Source: Candidatus Kapaibacterium sp. (GTDB taxonomy: Bacteria; Bacteroidota; Ignavibacteria; Kapaibacteriales; UBA4661). From it: a stretch of 34,786 nt of DNA. The position numbers and the translations under genes were made by a program. Positions 24,946 through 33,403 of this stretch are shown in pieces (within the stretch, counting starts at the first letter, position 1; the number at the start of each line of letters is the position of its first letter). Below the pieces are notes generated by a model. The model was not told where the DNA came from. It worked only from the letters and a program-made list of their open reading frames with translations, and searched no databases. Location: NCBI GenBank assembly GCA_025363605.1, contig JANYDO010000159.1, forward strand, positions 1-34,786, given 5' to 3'.

Positions 24946-24976
24946 TGCTCACACAATGCTTGAGATGCTCACACAA
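24946..24976 (+). promoter_or_regulatory. Direct repeats, candidate LytTR binding site for the lipoprotein gene
   Basis: TGCTCACACAA occurs at 24946-24956 and 24966-24976, exactly 20 bp apart, 77 bp before the preferred lipoprotein start (25053). It is the same motif, the same spacing and the same orientation relative to its target gene as at 23823-23853. Confidence 0.74.
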
Positions 24977-25052
24977 CGGGGCTTGCTTTTGAAGGGATGT
25001 GTGATGTATGTTGCACAGGTATGGAAATTACTTTCTCCTTTTTCTGAATATC

Positions 25053-25817
25053 ATGGCACACTACCTTCGCATAACCTGCGTACTGTTTTTCGGTCTCACC
25101 GTCGGCGGCTGCCCTCCGGCTCCGGAAGTCGTGCAACCAACGCCACCCGAAAACTTGGGTATTGTTATCAACAAATTTTGCAATGGACTTGATAAAAATA
25201 CTGCCGCTAGTGATACGGTTGAATTACTCGTACTGCAAAAGCGCTTGGACGCACGGGGCATCCTGCTGAAGGATTTTTCTCCGAAAACAGGGATTGAGGA
25301 TTATGATAATGGCGGAGGGTTTGTGTTTCGGGAGGACACAGAGGTGTGGGCAAATATTAAAGCCGGAACGTTTATCGTTCTGTCGTGGTCGAACAAGCCC
25401 GTACAGAAATTCGGTGATACACTCATTACGGCGGGATTGCTGAATAAGGAGGCGTTTCGGGAAGTAGGTACAGGCAAAAATAATCTCTTCAATATTGCCG
25501 AACATGATGCTCTCATGCTCAAGTATAAAGGCTCGTCGTTTGCTAAAGAGGAGGGTTGTATTCATGCGTTCTCGGCTGGCTTGACAAATGAGCAACAGGA
25601 TATTTTCCTTCGTTCCACACCAATCCTCTACTCTACGAGCAAACTCACAAAAGACAGACCCTACGCCATAGCAGAAACGCGGACTCCTGAGCGCAAGGCT
25701 TACGTGCAGCCACAGGGCACGGCTGTTAGTGTTTTTCGTTTGCCGGAAGGGAAGTCGTTCGGGCAGGCACACTCGTTGCAGAATCAGGCGTTGGTGGATT
25801 GGGTGAGGAGGGAATGA
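25053..25817 (+). CDS. Lipoprotein with lamin-tail-like domain
   Basis: The 254-residue product has a signal peptide and lipobox-like VGGC (about Cys19). The body resembles a lamin-tail (LTD) domain: VINKFCNGLDKNTAASDTVE, then a GILLKDFSP turn. It is paralogous to the product of 27602-28579, sharing DTVEL, AGTFIVL/AGTIIIL, GLLN, FNIAE, IHAxSAGLT and RPYA, but it lacks that protein's sorting domain, so the two use different anchors. ATG 25053 gives the better signal peptide; ATG 25008 would add 15 residues. Candidate LytTR repeats lie upstream. Confidence 0.8.
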   Translation: MAHYLRITCVLFFGLTVGGCPPAPEVVQPTPPENLGIVINKFCNGLDKNTAASDTVELLVLQKRLDARGILLKDFSPKTGIEDYDNGGGFVFREDTEVWANIKAGTFIVLSWSNKPVQKFGDTLITAGLLNKEAFREVGTGKNNLFNIAEHDALMLKYKGSSFAKEEGCIHAFSAGLTNEQQDIFLRSTPILYSTSKLTKDRPYAIAETRTPERKAYVQPQGTAVSVFRLPEGKSFGQAHSLQNQALVDWVRRE

Positions 25818-25871
25818 ACTACTTGCAATCAAAATTAAACAATCTTTTAGCGAACATTTCCCCCTATTTTT

Positions 25872-26561
25872 ATGCGTATTTCTGAAAAGACCATTGAAAT
25901 AAATTTTTGCTCACAATTTTCTGCTCTTATCAAGAACGATACCATTTGGTTTGGTCTTACACAACAGCAAGAAGCAAAATTGGGCTTCGATACTTGCATT
26001 CGTCTCGAAAAATCTTTGTACATTTTTCAATTCAAAGCCTCGAATATCGTTGACGGGAAAGGTTGTCGTAAATTTACTGCTCCACATGAGCAAATGATAA
26101 ATCTTAGAAATTTAATTGGGAAGCACTCTCTTATTCGACGTGTCTTTTATGTTCTGCCTAACTTTGGTAATACTGATACGTTTAACTCTATTGGCGGACG
26201 TGTTGCTGCAAATTCGTTGCTACTGGATGTAGAAAATATCCCAATAGATTTTGCTCCTGCAATCAAAGCTAATGGCAATCCTAAGAGCAGTCATACTATT
26301 TTTCTTCATCCGGCAGATGCTTCAGGTTCTCGCATAGCGGTTATAGACTCAGAGAAACCGGAGATTACGTTGGAAACCACGGAGAGTTTAGCGAGGAGTA
26401 TTTCCGACAAGAGTACCCCCGCTAAGATTATCCTCGACCCACGCTTTGATGGCCGTCTTAATGATGATGCCCCAACACAAAGCAAAGAAAAAGCAATAGT
26501 TTCTTATCCTAACGAACTACCTCTCTTCTTAGGACGCAAGACTATGGCACTTATCGTATAA
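25872..26561 (+). CDS. Putative PD-(D/E)XK-type nuclease
   Basis: I do not recognise a named family for this 229-residue protein. Residues 5-60 carry a restriction-fold-like set: Glu9 (TIEINF), Asp40 (KLGFDTC) and a QxK motif Gln53-Lys55 (FQFKAS). The C-terminal half is less ordered and ends in a hydrophobic tail. It starts 54 bp after the lipoprotein and is followed 28 bp later by the DUF2806-like gene. The two form a compact AT-rich pair inserted between the paralogous LTD genes, so a two-gene defence or nuclease-control module is possible. Confidence 0.68.
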   Translation: MRISEKTIEINFCSQFSALIKNDTIWFGLTQQQEAKLGFDTCIRLEKSLYIFQFKASNIVDGKGCRKFTAPHEQMINLRNLIGKHSLIRRVFYVLPNFGNTDTFNSIGGRVAANSLLLDVENIPIDFAPAIKANGNPKSSHTIFLHPADASGSRIAVIDSEKPEITLETTESLARSISDKSTPAKIILDPRFDGRLNDDAPTQSKEKAIVSYPNELPLFLGRKTMALIV

Positions 26562-26589
26562 TCCTATTTTTCATTTGTCTGTAAACTAC

Positions 26590-27555
26590 ATGACTGACTT
26601 CCTAGAACCAATAAAATCCGGCTTTGGTGCATTAGATGCTTTCAAAGAGGGAGGGAAAGCTATACAATTCATAGCCTACATTGTTGATAAAGAACGAGAA
26701 CCATCATATATCCGCCGAAATGCAGAAGCAACAAGTCAAGCTATTGAACAAGTAACGAATGCTATTATTACGAGTAGTAAACGCTTGCGCGAAACAGGAA
26801 TGAGCAAAAAAGCTATTGAGAATTTTCAGACAGCAATTATTTACCGCCAAGCAAAAAATTTATTGGAGATATTGGAATTTATACCTGAACAAGAGCAACT
26901 TCTTCTTGCTGAACACCCTGAACAAGACTCAACCTTTGACCCAGACAATACAAATGGGACTGAGTTTGAGGATTTTTTCTGGCGAGTTGTTTCTGCTTCG
27001 ACATTTACAGGAGATACAGAACTACAAAAACTTTGGGCTGCCGTTCTTGTACGAGGATGTTATTTTTCAGGGAGCGTCTCTCCAAAAACACTAGATGTTC
27101 TGAGAACAATGACACGAAGTGATGCAGAGTTGTTTTCACGATATTGTTCTACTCTCTGGAAAATCACCTCTGCTTCATTTAAGAGTAATACTATGAATAC
27201 CGATCCAAGTATAGACTATATTGTGAAGCATTCTCAATTCGTGGCATTTATTATTGAAAATGTTGCCGAGTTAAAAGAATTTGAGTTGCAACGAGGAGAG
27301 GAAGCAGATTTAATTTCGCTTGGGTTAGTTCCTGACCAGTTTAGCAGTTCCACCGATAGAGTTCAGTTGACTCTTGAACAATTTGATAAGCAATTGTCCT
27401 TTATACCGGGAAACTCTTTGAATTTTTTACATTCACCAAAAGGAGCTTTAACCCGTGCAGGTGAAGAACTATATCCCATTGCTGCAAAATTTAACCCTGA
27501 GTATTTTAATACTTTTGAAGATTTTCTACGAAAACAGGGGTGGCTGATTCAGTAA
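26590..27555 (+). CDS. DUF2806-like protein
   Basis: The 321-residue product contains the DUF2806-type core: FEDFFWRVVSASTFTGDTEL, QKLWAAVLVRGCYFSGSVS, KTLDVLRTMTRSDAELFSRY (about 120-185). These are helices rich in Trp and acidic residues. The function of DUF2806 is unknown. The first 110 residues are helical (KEGGKAIQFIAYIVDKERE) and may bind a partner. ATG 26590 is preferred over the upstream TTG at 26575. It is close to the nuclease-like gene before it. Confidence 0.72.
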   Translation: MTDFLEPIKSGFGALDAFKEGGKAIQFIAYIVDKEREPSYIRRNAEATSQAIEQVTNAIITSSKRLRETGMSKKAIENFQTAIIYRQAKNLLEILEFIPEQEQLLLAEHPEQDSTFDPDNTNGTEFEDFFWRVVSASTFTGDTELQKLWAAVLVRGCYFSGSVSPKTLDVLRTMTRSDAELFSRYCSTLWKITSASFKSNTMNTDPSIDYIVKHSQFVAFIIENVAELKEFELQRGEEADLISLGLVPDQFSSSTDRVQLTLEQFDKQLSFIPGNSLNFLHSPKGALTRAGEELYPIAAKFNPEYFNTFEDFLRKQGWLIQ

Positions 27556-27601
27556 AAGTAAAACGAACTTCTATCCTTTGTACAATCTATTCTTTCAACC
27601 C

Positions 27602-28579
27602 ATGCGCCTTGTTATCCTCCTTGCACTACTGATGACTACTCCACTTGTTGCCCAGGATGTGGTCGTAAGCAAATACTTCAATGGTGGCAATAAACAGTCT
27701 GCTATCGGCGACACGGTAGAGCTAACGGTAATTAAAGATGGGTTTGATATGCAGGGCTACACATTGAGAGACTTTGCCATTATCTCCTCAACAAATACAT
27801 TTACAACCGACCCTTTTACTTCCGGCTCCGGCTATTTTCACTTCGCCAATATCCCTTTTTGGCAAAAACTTCGTGCCGGAACGATTATTATACTACCTTA
27901 TGCTGCTGACGAAGCACAATGGCAAGGTGATACCGTTGTAATGGTGGGGCTGCTCAATATGACCTATTTCATACGCGACGGTGGTACATTCAACATAGCA
28001 GAAAGTGATATGATTATGCTCAAGCGCGTCACGACTTCCACGTACGGCACAGAAGGAAACATCCATGCACTTTCAGCAGGACTAACCATCAAGGACGTTT
28101 CGGGCATAGTTCCTCTTGTCCGTACCTCCGATGATGCCAGTGGAGCGCGTCCGTATGCAGTGCCAGACAATATTGCTGGAAATCTAAGCGATTACAACAG
28201 TAGCCGTGCCGGAACAGTAGCGTATGCACCTTTCGGACGCGCCACCAATGCCGCCAATCAACGGTTTCTGGATTCGTTACGTCGCTCGCGTACATCACTT
28301 ACCTCAGTTGTAGCAAAGCCATCATTGTATCGCTTGCGTCTTGCTCCCATTCCAGCCAGTAAAGATTGTGAGGTGAATTTCCGCATTGATGCAGCCGATA
28401 CCGTCATTATTTCAGTGCTTGATATGTTGGGCAACTCGCAAATCCTCTATCATTTCTATCACACTGCGGGCGATCAGAGTATTCGGGTCTCGCTGGCGAA
28501 CGTGGCACAAGGAGCATATTTTCTGGTAATAAAGACCAATAATGCAGAGTGGCGGGAAAAGATTTCGGTGGTGAGGTGA
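27602..28579 (+). CDS. T9SS-exported lamin-tail-like protein
   Basis: The 325-residue product has a signal peptide (MRLVILLALLMTTPLVAQ) and an LTD-like domain starting VVVSKYFNGGNKQSAIGDTVE. It ends in a T9SS-type sorting domain (about 245-325, SLYRLRLAPIPASKDCEV to the Lys/Arg end). It is a paralogue of the lipoprotein at 25053 but is exported by a different route. ATG 27602 is chosen over an upstream TTG because it gives a normal signal peptide. No TGCTCACACAA repeat lies upstream, so it may escape the LytTR control proposed for its paralogue. Confidence 0.82.
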   Translation: MRLVILLALLMTTPLVAQDVVVSKYFNGGNKQSAIGDTVELTVIKDGFDMQGYTLRDFAIISSTNTFTTDPFTSGSGYFHFANIPFWQKLRAGTIIILPYAADEAQWQGDTVVMVGLLNMTYFIRDGGTFNIAESDMIMLKRVTTSTYGTEGNIHALSAGLTIKDVSGIVPLVRTSDDASGARPYAVPDNIAGNLSDYNSSRAGTVAYAPFGRATNAANQRFLDSLRRSRTSLTSVVAKPSLYRLRLAPIPASKDCEVNFRIDAADTVIISVLDMLGNSQILYHFYHTAGDQSIRVSLANVAQGAYFLVIKTNNAEWREKISVVR

Positions 28580-28716
28580 TGGAACAACATTCCATATTTT
28601 TAGAGTGATAGACTAGACAGGGGCTTCAGTAGTTGTTCTTTGAAAGAAATACTATTGGGAGCAGAAGATGGTGTGGATTTGAACAGATATAACCTACTTT
28701 ACAAATTAAGGTATTG

Positions 28717-29406
28717 ATGTTGTCACAACTTTTTAAAATCAACCACATTTGTAGAAAACTTTTCCCAAGAAAATATATGAAATTAGCATATCACGAGGCA
28801 GGTCACTTTATTATTGCTAGTTTATTTGATAATATAAAACTCAATTCACTTACAATTGATAAAGATTATGCTTCAAAACATGACCCTAATTACAATGGAG
28901 CGCTTGATATGTCTTTCGTAGTGGTACCAGAGCCTACTGATTTCGAGTCGGCAGACAATTTATTACTGATTGCTTTGGCAAGTATTTGTGCACAAACAAT
29001 CTATTCCAAAGGTCAGAAATATGTTTCTGAGAATTTTAGTAAGTTTAGAAACGATTCCAATTTGCTTGATAAAGAGGGCGCATCAGGAGATATGGAAATT
29101 CATAATCAATACTTTGAACATATTGCGCAAAATTATCGCATTGAAAAATCCCATTATACTTGGAGTCTATTTCATTGGCTATTCGTAACAATGAACGAGC
29201 CAATTATTTGGGATGCAATAAAATTACTCGCAGAACATCTGTACTCTTCTTCAAATCAGGCATTGAAAAATTCAGCGATTGAGAATTTTATGAACAGTAG
29301 CAACTTAACTCACAATTTAGCGTTAGTTCGTGATAAATGCTTATCTACACGCTACCCTCTATCAGCGAATACAATACGTAATTTTGCAGTAAGAACTCAC
29401 ATATAA
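28717..29406 (+). CDS. Stand-alone M41 (FtsH-type) peptidase-like protein
   Basis: The 229-residue product carries the zinc motif HEAGH at 26-30 (KLAYHEAGHFIIA) and a matching third-ligand region GASGDMEIHNQ with Asp125, which corresponds to the GASNDLxxAT motif of FtsH. The helix LLLIALASICAQTIY lies between, as in M41. The AAA+ ATPase and membrane parts of FtsH are absent, so any proteolysis would be ATP-independent or need a partner. The gene is very AT-rich compared with its neighbours. ATG 28717 is used; ATG at codon 21 is also possible. Confidence 0.78.
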   Translation: MLSQLFKINHICRKLFPRKYMKLAYHEAGHFIIASLFDNIKLNSLTIDKDYASKHDPNYNGALDMSFVVVPEPTDFESADNLLLIALASICAQTIYSKGQKYVSENFSKFRNDSNLLDKEGASGDMEIHNQYFEHIAQNYRIEKSHYTWSLFHWLFVTMNEPIIWDAIKLLAEHLYSSSNQALKNSAIENFMNSSNLTHNLALVRDKCLSTRYPLSANTIRNFAVRTHI

Positions 29407-29614
29407 ACAGAAATAACAGTTTTGACCAGACCGTAAATTGGCAAATACGTTGAATATCAAGCCTCCTACTATACTTTGGCAATATAATTGTTCTCCTTAA
29501 TCACAACATTCATTTGATGCTTAAAAGACTTAGACTTCTGTTACTCTGTGATGGAGTATATCGTAAGTTCTGGTGGTTTGAAATGAACGACGACGACTTG
29601 TATTGGGGAGCATC

Positions 29615-29977
29615 CTACTCAAGTAGTTGGGTGCCCTTGGGAATAATCTTCGGCTCAAACTGTCCTTGACGGTCACGAGGAATCGAGAGTTCTACCTCGC
29701 TGTGAGCAGTTTTTAGGCTCTTCGCAGACGAACCGTTCCGGGCGTTCCCGCCATCAAGAAGGCGTTGCTCATGCTCTGGCTTCTGATATTTCTCATAGCC
29801 CAGATGATGGTTCATTTCGGTTTCGAGCATTCGCTCAAAAAGCCGTTTGGTCAGTTGGCGGTAGATACCGTCCTCTCCGAACACCTCTTCGTGACTGGTC
29901 GAACCGTTCAAAAGACTATCGACAAGTTCGTCGGTTAAGCCGTAGGGCTGCCGGGCATTTTGTGCTTTGGTTGCCAT
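29615..29977 (-). pseudogene. IS256-family transposase, N-terminal remnant
   Basis: The 120 residues match the start of Mutator/IS256 transposases: EVFGEDGIYRQLTKRLFERM, LETEMNHHLGYEKYQ, then the NARNGSSAKSLKT and ELSIPRDRQGQFEPKIIPKG signature. About 400 residues are expected, but the frame ends soon after IPKG, before the DDE catalytic core. I see neither the rest of the gene nor clear terminal inverted repeats. The remnant sits at the border between the surface/AT-rich block and the recombination operon. Confidence 0.88.
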
Positions 29978-30009
29978 AAAGATTCTCCAAAAAAATGAGT
30001 GAATCGTGA

Positions 30010-30357
30010 TTGATAAACTTCACTCTTCCGATTCATTTACACAAAACAATTTACACTCTCTACAACAAATCCTTGGCGAACAAAAAAACAAGTGCTTTGA
30101 TAATAAAACTAAATTCTGATGCTAATTCCTTACGCCATTACTTTGATTTTTTCCTGTCACCTGTCGGTACATTTGGTTTCCCTGACCCTTTAATCAAAAT
30201 TACACATAGCAATGTCCCAATTGCAACAATACCACCTATAACTCATTCCCTAAATGAGGATTTAATTCTTTGTATCCGGCGTTTTACACTCGGAGATAAG
30301 GAATTTGGAGAATGGAAACCTAAATGTGATATTATCATGACACCAACGATAATTTGA
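30010..30357 (+). CDS. Possible hypothetical protein (TTG start)
   Basis: This is a 115-codon AT-rich frame starting at a TTG next to the transposase remnant and converging on the YqaJ gene. The product has hydrophobic and aromatic stretches (FDFFLSPVGTFGFPDPLIKI) but no family I recognise. It may be a real small gene, the truncated end of a gene hit by the IS, or chance. The absence of an ATG start lowers confidence. Confidence 0.33.
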   Translation: MINFTLPIHLHKTIYTLYNKSLANKKTSALIIKLNSDANSLRHYFDFFLSPVGTFGFPDPLIKITHSNVPIATIPPITHSLNEDLILCIRRFTLGDKEFGEWKPKCDIIMTPTII

Positions 30358-30374
30358 AGTTGTATTTCACCTCC

Positions 30375-30983
30375 TCACGGCTCCACCCCCTTCACCACAA
30401 AATATTCCCAAAATTCCCGCGCAAGCCCATACAGCCGCTCACCTTCCTCACGGTCGCGGGGAATCTTGACAATATCAACCTTTGTACCTTGCAGCACACA
30501 TACTTTTGCTTCGTCCACGTCCAGCAGGTGCATCGTGTATTGTACCTGTGCTTCGGCACAAGCAAGACGTTTTTTGCTGAAGTACGACGAAACTTTTAGT
30601 TCGATAAGTATGGGTTTGGGGGTCGTGAAATTGACAGCGAAGCCGTCCGGGGTGCAGTAGTGCGGCAGTGGTTTTGCTTCGTGGTCAGTCTGGAAATAGA
30701 TTCCGTTGTTGCGTTGCATAACAAACCCGTCGAAGTGGTAGGTTTGCAGATACGCAAAAAAGTGCGGTTCAAAAAAATTACCGATTCGCGTTGCCTGATT
30801 GCCTTCAAACGCTGCCAGTCCTGTTTTCTCACGCCACACATCGCGGGGCGAAGTAAATTCGGAAAGTCCTGCTATGGCAGGGATTTCGCTTGCACCGATG
30901 CCTCTTTTGCGCATGACATTCCGTTTTGTGCGCGGTTCGTAGCGGATGGTGTTGGGGAACGTAAAGGGTTGTGGTCGTGGCAT
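30375..30983 (-). CDS. YqaJ-type phage recombination exonuclease
   Basis: The 202-residue product is a PD-(D/E)XK nuclease of the YqaJ/lambda-exonuclease group. It shows RGIGASEIPAIAGLSEFTSP at the start, GNFFEPHFF (Glu72), CTPDGF (Asp113), ILIELKVSS (Glu128, Lys130) and EAQVQYTMHL with the Gln motif. Such enzymes resect DNA ends for single-strand annealing recombination with a RecT/Bet partner. The neighbouring coiled-coil and OB-fold-like genes fit, but no RecT is recognised. ATG 30983 is used; the upstream frame only overlaps the previous gene. Confidence 0.87.
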   Translation of the reverse strand: MPRPQPFTFPNTIRYEPRTKRNVMRKRGIGASEIPAIAGLSEFTSPRDVWREKTGLAAFEGNQATRIGNFFEPHFFAYLQTYHFDGFVMQRNNGIYFQTDHEAKPLPHYCTPDGFAVNFTTPKPILIELKVSSYFSKKRLACAEAQVQYTMHLLDVDEAKVCVLQGTKVDIVKIPRDREEGERLYGLAREFWEYFVVKGVEP

Positions 30984-31068
30984 GGCAGTTGAGAAAAGTT
31001 GTTCTGGTTTGTATAAAAATTGCCCCACGCTTGGGCGTACGCTGTGGCGTGGGGCGGTGAGTGAGTGG

Positions 31069-31575
31069 TTAGTACAGTGGGCGAACATCAAAGGACTTTG
31101 CAAAGCCCATATCTACTTTGACTTTTTCCGTGTAAGTAATCTCCACGGGCGTTCCTTGCGGCAGTTCTGAGCATTGCGATACAAGAATTTTTGCACCACA
31201 AATCCAGACTTGTTTTGCGGCATCAATCCACGATGCACACTCAATCGGTTTCACTTCGCCATTGTCTTTTTTGAAAATGGTTTTCATTCCCAAATAGACA
31301 CCGCGCACCGTTTCGCCTGTTGCATCAAACTCGCGGTACTTTGCGTTCAATGCGATTCCGCTTTCCATTGCTTCCAGCTTTTGCAAGGAATCCTCAATAG
31401 CGTTCAGGCGCTCTTTGCTGATGAGAACAGGCGACGCGCTGAGTTCGGTTTCTTTCTCGCGCCCGTCGCTCGTGACAGCATCCAGCGGCGTGAGTGCTTC
31501 AGTTTCTTTGACTTGAGCAATTTGCTCGGTTTCTGTGTCGAATACTTCATCGTAGGTTGATTTTTTCGTAGCCAT
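31069..31575 (-). CDS. OB-fold-like, possible ssDNA-binding protein
   Basis: The 168-residue product has a charged, disordered N-terminus (1-75). A compact beta-rich domain follows (about 80-168: YREFDATGETVRGVYLG, AKQVWICGAKILVSQ, TPVEITYTEKVKVD). That order of strands resembles small phage ssDNA-binding OB folds. Position next to YqaJ supports a recombination role. This is inference from pattern, not from a diagnostic motif. ATG 31575 is chosen because the upstream extension lies over the separate 45-codon gene and is low-complexity. Confidence 0.65.
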   Translation of the reverse strand: MATKKSTYDEVFDTETEQIAQVKETEALTPLDAVTSDGREKETELSASPVLISKERLNAIEDSLQKLEAMESGIALNAKYREFDATGETVRGVYLGMKTIFKKDNGEVKPIECASWIDAAKQVWICGAKILVSQCSELPQGTPVEITYTEKVKVDMGFAKSFDVRPLY

Positions 31576-31651
31576 TGTATTTGCTTTCGATGTGCCGCCA
31601 TTGAGAATTACGCTTGGAAGCATTTTGCTCAGGCGGCTGTTAAAAATGTGT

Positions 31652-31789
31652 TTATTGTTGTTGCGCTTCCCATTGTGCAAGCGCTTCTGTATATGCTTCT
31701 TCTCCACCTTCAATAGTCCACCCACCCTCGTCCTCGAAGTGATTCTGTCCTTCATATCCAAAATCTTTTGGATTCGGTTTTTTATCCAT
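31652..31789 (-). CDS. Small acidic protein (45 codons)
   Basis: The product is MDKKPNPKDFGYEGQNHFED followed by an acidic, Gly/Trp-containing part and a Gln-rich end, 45 residues in all. It fills the gap between two genes of the operon on the same strand and has balanced codon use. Small acidic proteins are common in phage early operons. I recognise no family. Confidence 0.55.
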   Translation of the reverse strand: MDKKPNPKDFGYEGQNHFEDEGGWTIEGGEEAYTEALAQWEAQQQ

Positions 31790-31867
31790 TGTGGTCTTTC
31801 GATGTGTCGCACGACTACGGTTGTTTTGTACTCGTGCGACTTGTTAAAAATTGAGTTGGAACGTATG

Positions 31868-32824
31868 TTATAGTTCATTTGCTTGCTTGGACAGGTTTTT
31901 GCTTACAACCTGCAATGAATGGCGGGCGCTCTCAAGCATTGATGTCATTTCAGCGCTTTGGATTTCAACGCTTTTTTCGGAAAGCATTTTGATTTCCAGT
32001 GCAAAAGCAAGCAACTTCGCTTTGTCCGGGCGGTTGCGCTCTGCTTTTTCCGCTTTTAGCCGTGCTTTTTCCGCTTCTTTTTGTGCGGCTCTTTCTGCGG
32101 TTTCTTTTTCCGCCTTTTCTTTTTCGACTTTCTCCCGCGCAAGCCGCTCTTTTTGCGCTTCTTGCTCCGCTTCTGCTCTGGCTTTTTCGGCAATAAGTGC
32201 CTCTGCTTTTAAGCGCTCGTTTTCTTTGCGCATAGCTTCATGTGCTTCTGCTTCCGCTTTTTCTTTCGCTACGCGCTGTTCTTCTGCCGCCGCAAGTGCC
32301 GCTTGCTTTTGCTCAAAGGCAAGTGTAATGGATGCAAGCAGCGAACTAAACGATTCCTCGGACATTTCTTCTAGGTTGTAGTGCTTTGTTTCCACCGCAA
32401 ACGGCTCTAGTGCCAGTTCTCTTTCTGCCCGCAACTGCGCTTTCCGTCTCTTTTCCTGAAGTTCAGCGAATTTTTCTTGCTCTTCAAGATGTGCTTCAAT
32501 GGGTGCTATTTCGTTGGTCAAAATTCGCGCAATGGCATCAATGGTTTGCCCGATACGAAGGCTGTCTTCTTTCAGCTTTTTGCGGGTATGCTCGACCTCG
32601 ACACGGATGTTTTTCAATGCAAGACGCGCTTGGCGGGCGATTTTCATTTCGTTTTTTTGTTCAACGCTTGTTATTGTCAGGGTTGCCGCTTGCTCTTGCC
32701 ACCGTTTAATATCGCTGAAGAAATTCAAGAACGCTCCCACGATACTTTGATTTGGTGCTACCTGTATGCCATTGCGCTCTATAAGGTCAAAGACCTCTAC
32801 GGTTGTAAACTCAGTCGTTTCCAT
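31868..32824 (-). CDS. DUF1351-like coiled-coil recombination-associated protein
   Basis: The product is 318 residues from ATG 32824; ATG 32848 would add 8. Residues 50-120 (KIARQARLALKNIRVEVEHTRKKLKE) resemble the DUF1351 type found beside phage recombinases. A long Glu/Lys/Ala-rich coiled coil fills about 150-270. It could act as a structural partner of the YqaJ nuclease, much as Rad50-like coiled coils serve nucleases, but it has no ATPase motifs. It overlaps the upstream gene by 14 bp. Confidence 0.7.
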   Translation of the reverse strand: METTEFTTVEVFDLIERNGIQVAPNQSIVGAFLNFFSDIKRWQEQAATLTITSVEQKNEMKIARQARLALKNIRVEVEHTRKKLKEDSLRIGQTIDAIARILTNEIAPIEAHLEEQEKFAELQEKRRKAQLRAERELALEPFAVETKHYNLEEMSEESFSSLLASITLAFEQKQAALAAAEEQRVAKEKAEAEAHEAMRKENERLKAEALIAEKARAEAEQEAQKERLAREKVEKEKAEKETAERAAQKEAEKARLKAEKAERNRPDKAKLLAFALEIKMLSEKSVEIQSAEMTSMLESARHSLQVVSKNLSKQANEL

Positions 32825-33152
32825 AGTTTTTTGGGTTAGATGGTTCATAATGAAACTGATTAAAAATGCTGATGTCGCTCAAAATGGTATGCGCTCTCGA
32901 ATAATCGCGGTATTTCAATTCCTCCGGCTCACAGTTAAAATGCGCCCTGATACACTCACGGAATGGTTCGCGCTTCCAAAGCCAGCTTTGCGTCTGCAAT
33001 TCCAGCAAGGCGTTTTGGTGCATCGGTTGATGCTCAACCTCTTGCATTTTACGCAATGCCGCGATTCGTGCTTGTTCCCAAAGTGCTTCATTGTGCGGGA
33101 TGTGACCTGAACGCGGTGTGTCGCGCTCGATGACGGTGTGCTCAAAGTTCAT
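32811..33152 (-). CDS. Hypothetical phage-like protein
   Basis: The 113-residue, charged product contains a Trp/His-rich helical part (HNEALWEQARIAALRKMQEVEHQ) and a SRAHTILSDISIFNQF tail. I recognise no family. ATG 33152 overlaps the stop of the upstream 60-codon gene as ATGA, which decides the start. It is part of the recombination operon. Confidence 0.65.
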   Translation of the reverse strand: MNFEHTVIERDTPRSGHIPHNEALWEQARIAALRKMQEVEHQPMHQNALLELQTQSWLWKREPFRECIRAHFNCEPEELKYRDYSRAHTILSDISIFNQFHYEPSNPKNYGND

Positions 33153-33331
33153 ACTGCTACCCTCCAATCACCTTCATTGCTACTGTGCCAGTCAATAAAC
33201 TCTGCGTACCGTTCTTCATTCCAGACTTCTTCGTCTGCTTGGGCTTGCGCGTCTATGCCGTCCCATTCTTCTTGTGTCATATCGGGGACTTCATTATCTT
33301 GCGCTTCGATATACTCTATCGTCCGTATCAT
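33149..33331 (-). CDS. Small acidic protein (60 codons)
   Basis: The 60-residue product is very acidic and Trp-rich (MTQEEWDGIDAQAQADEEVW), like DNA-mimic or inhibitor proteins of phages in general character. It starts just after the terminator at 33368-33397 and is coupled to the next gene by ATGA. I recognise no specific family. Confidence 0.62.
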   Translation of the reverse strand: MIRTIEYIEAQDNEVPDMTQEEWDGIDAQAQADEEVWNEERYAEFIDWHSSNEGDWRVAV

Positions 33332-33367
33332 TGCTGTACCTCAAATTCAATAATGATGTGGGAAAAT

Positions 33368-33397
33368 ATCGGCGCTAGTCTGACCACTAGCGCCGAT
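33368..33397 (-). terminator. Intrinsic terminator within the early operon
   Basis: ATCGGCGCTAGT and its perfect 12-bp complement enclose a six-base loop. On the minus strand the stem is followed by ATTTTCCC. It lies between the first 47-codon gene and the rest of the operon. Confidence 0.82.
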
Positions 33398-33403
33398 GCT
33401 ATT

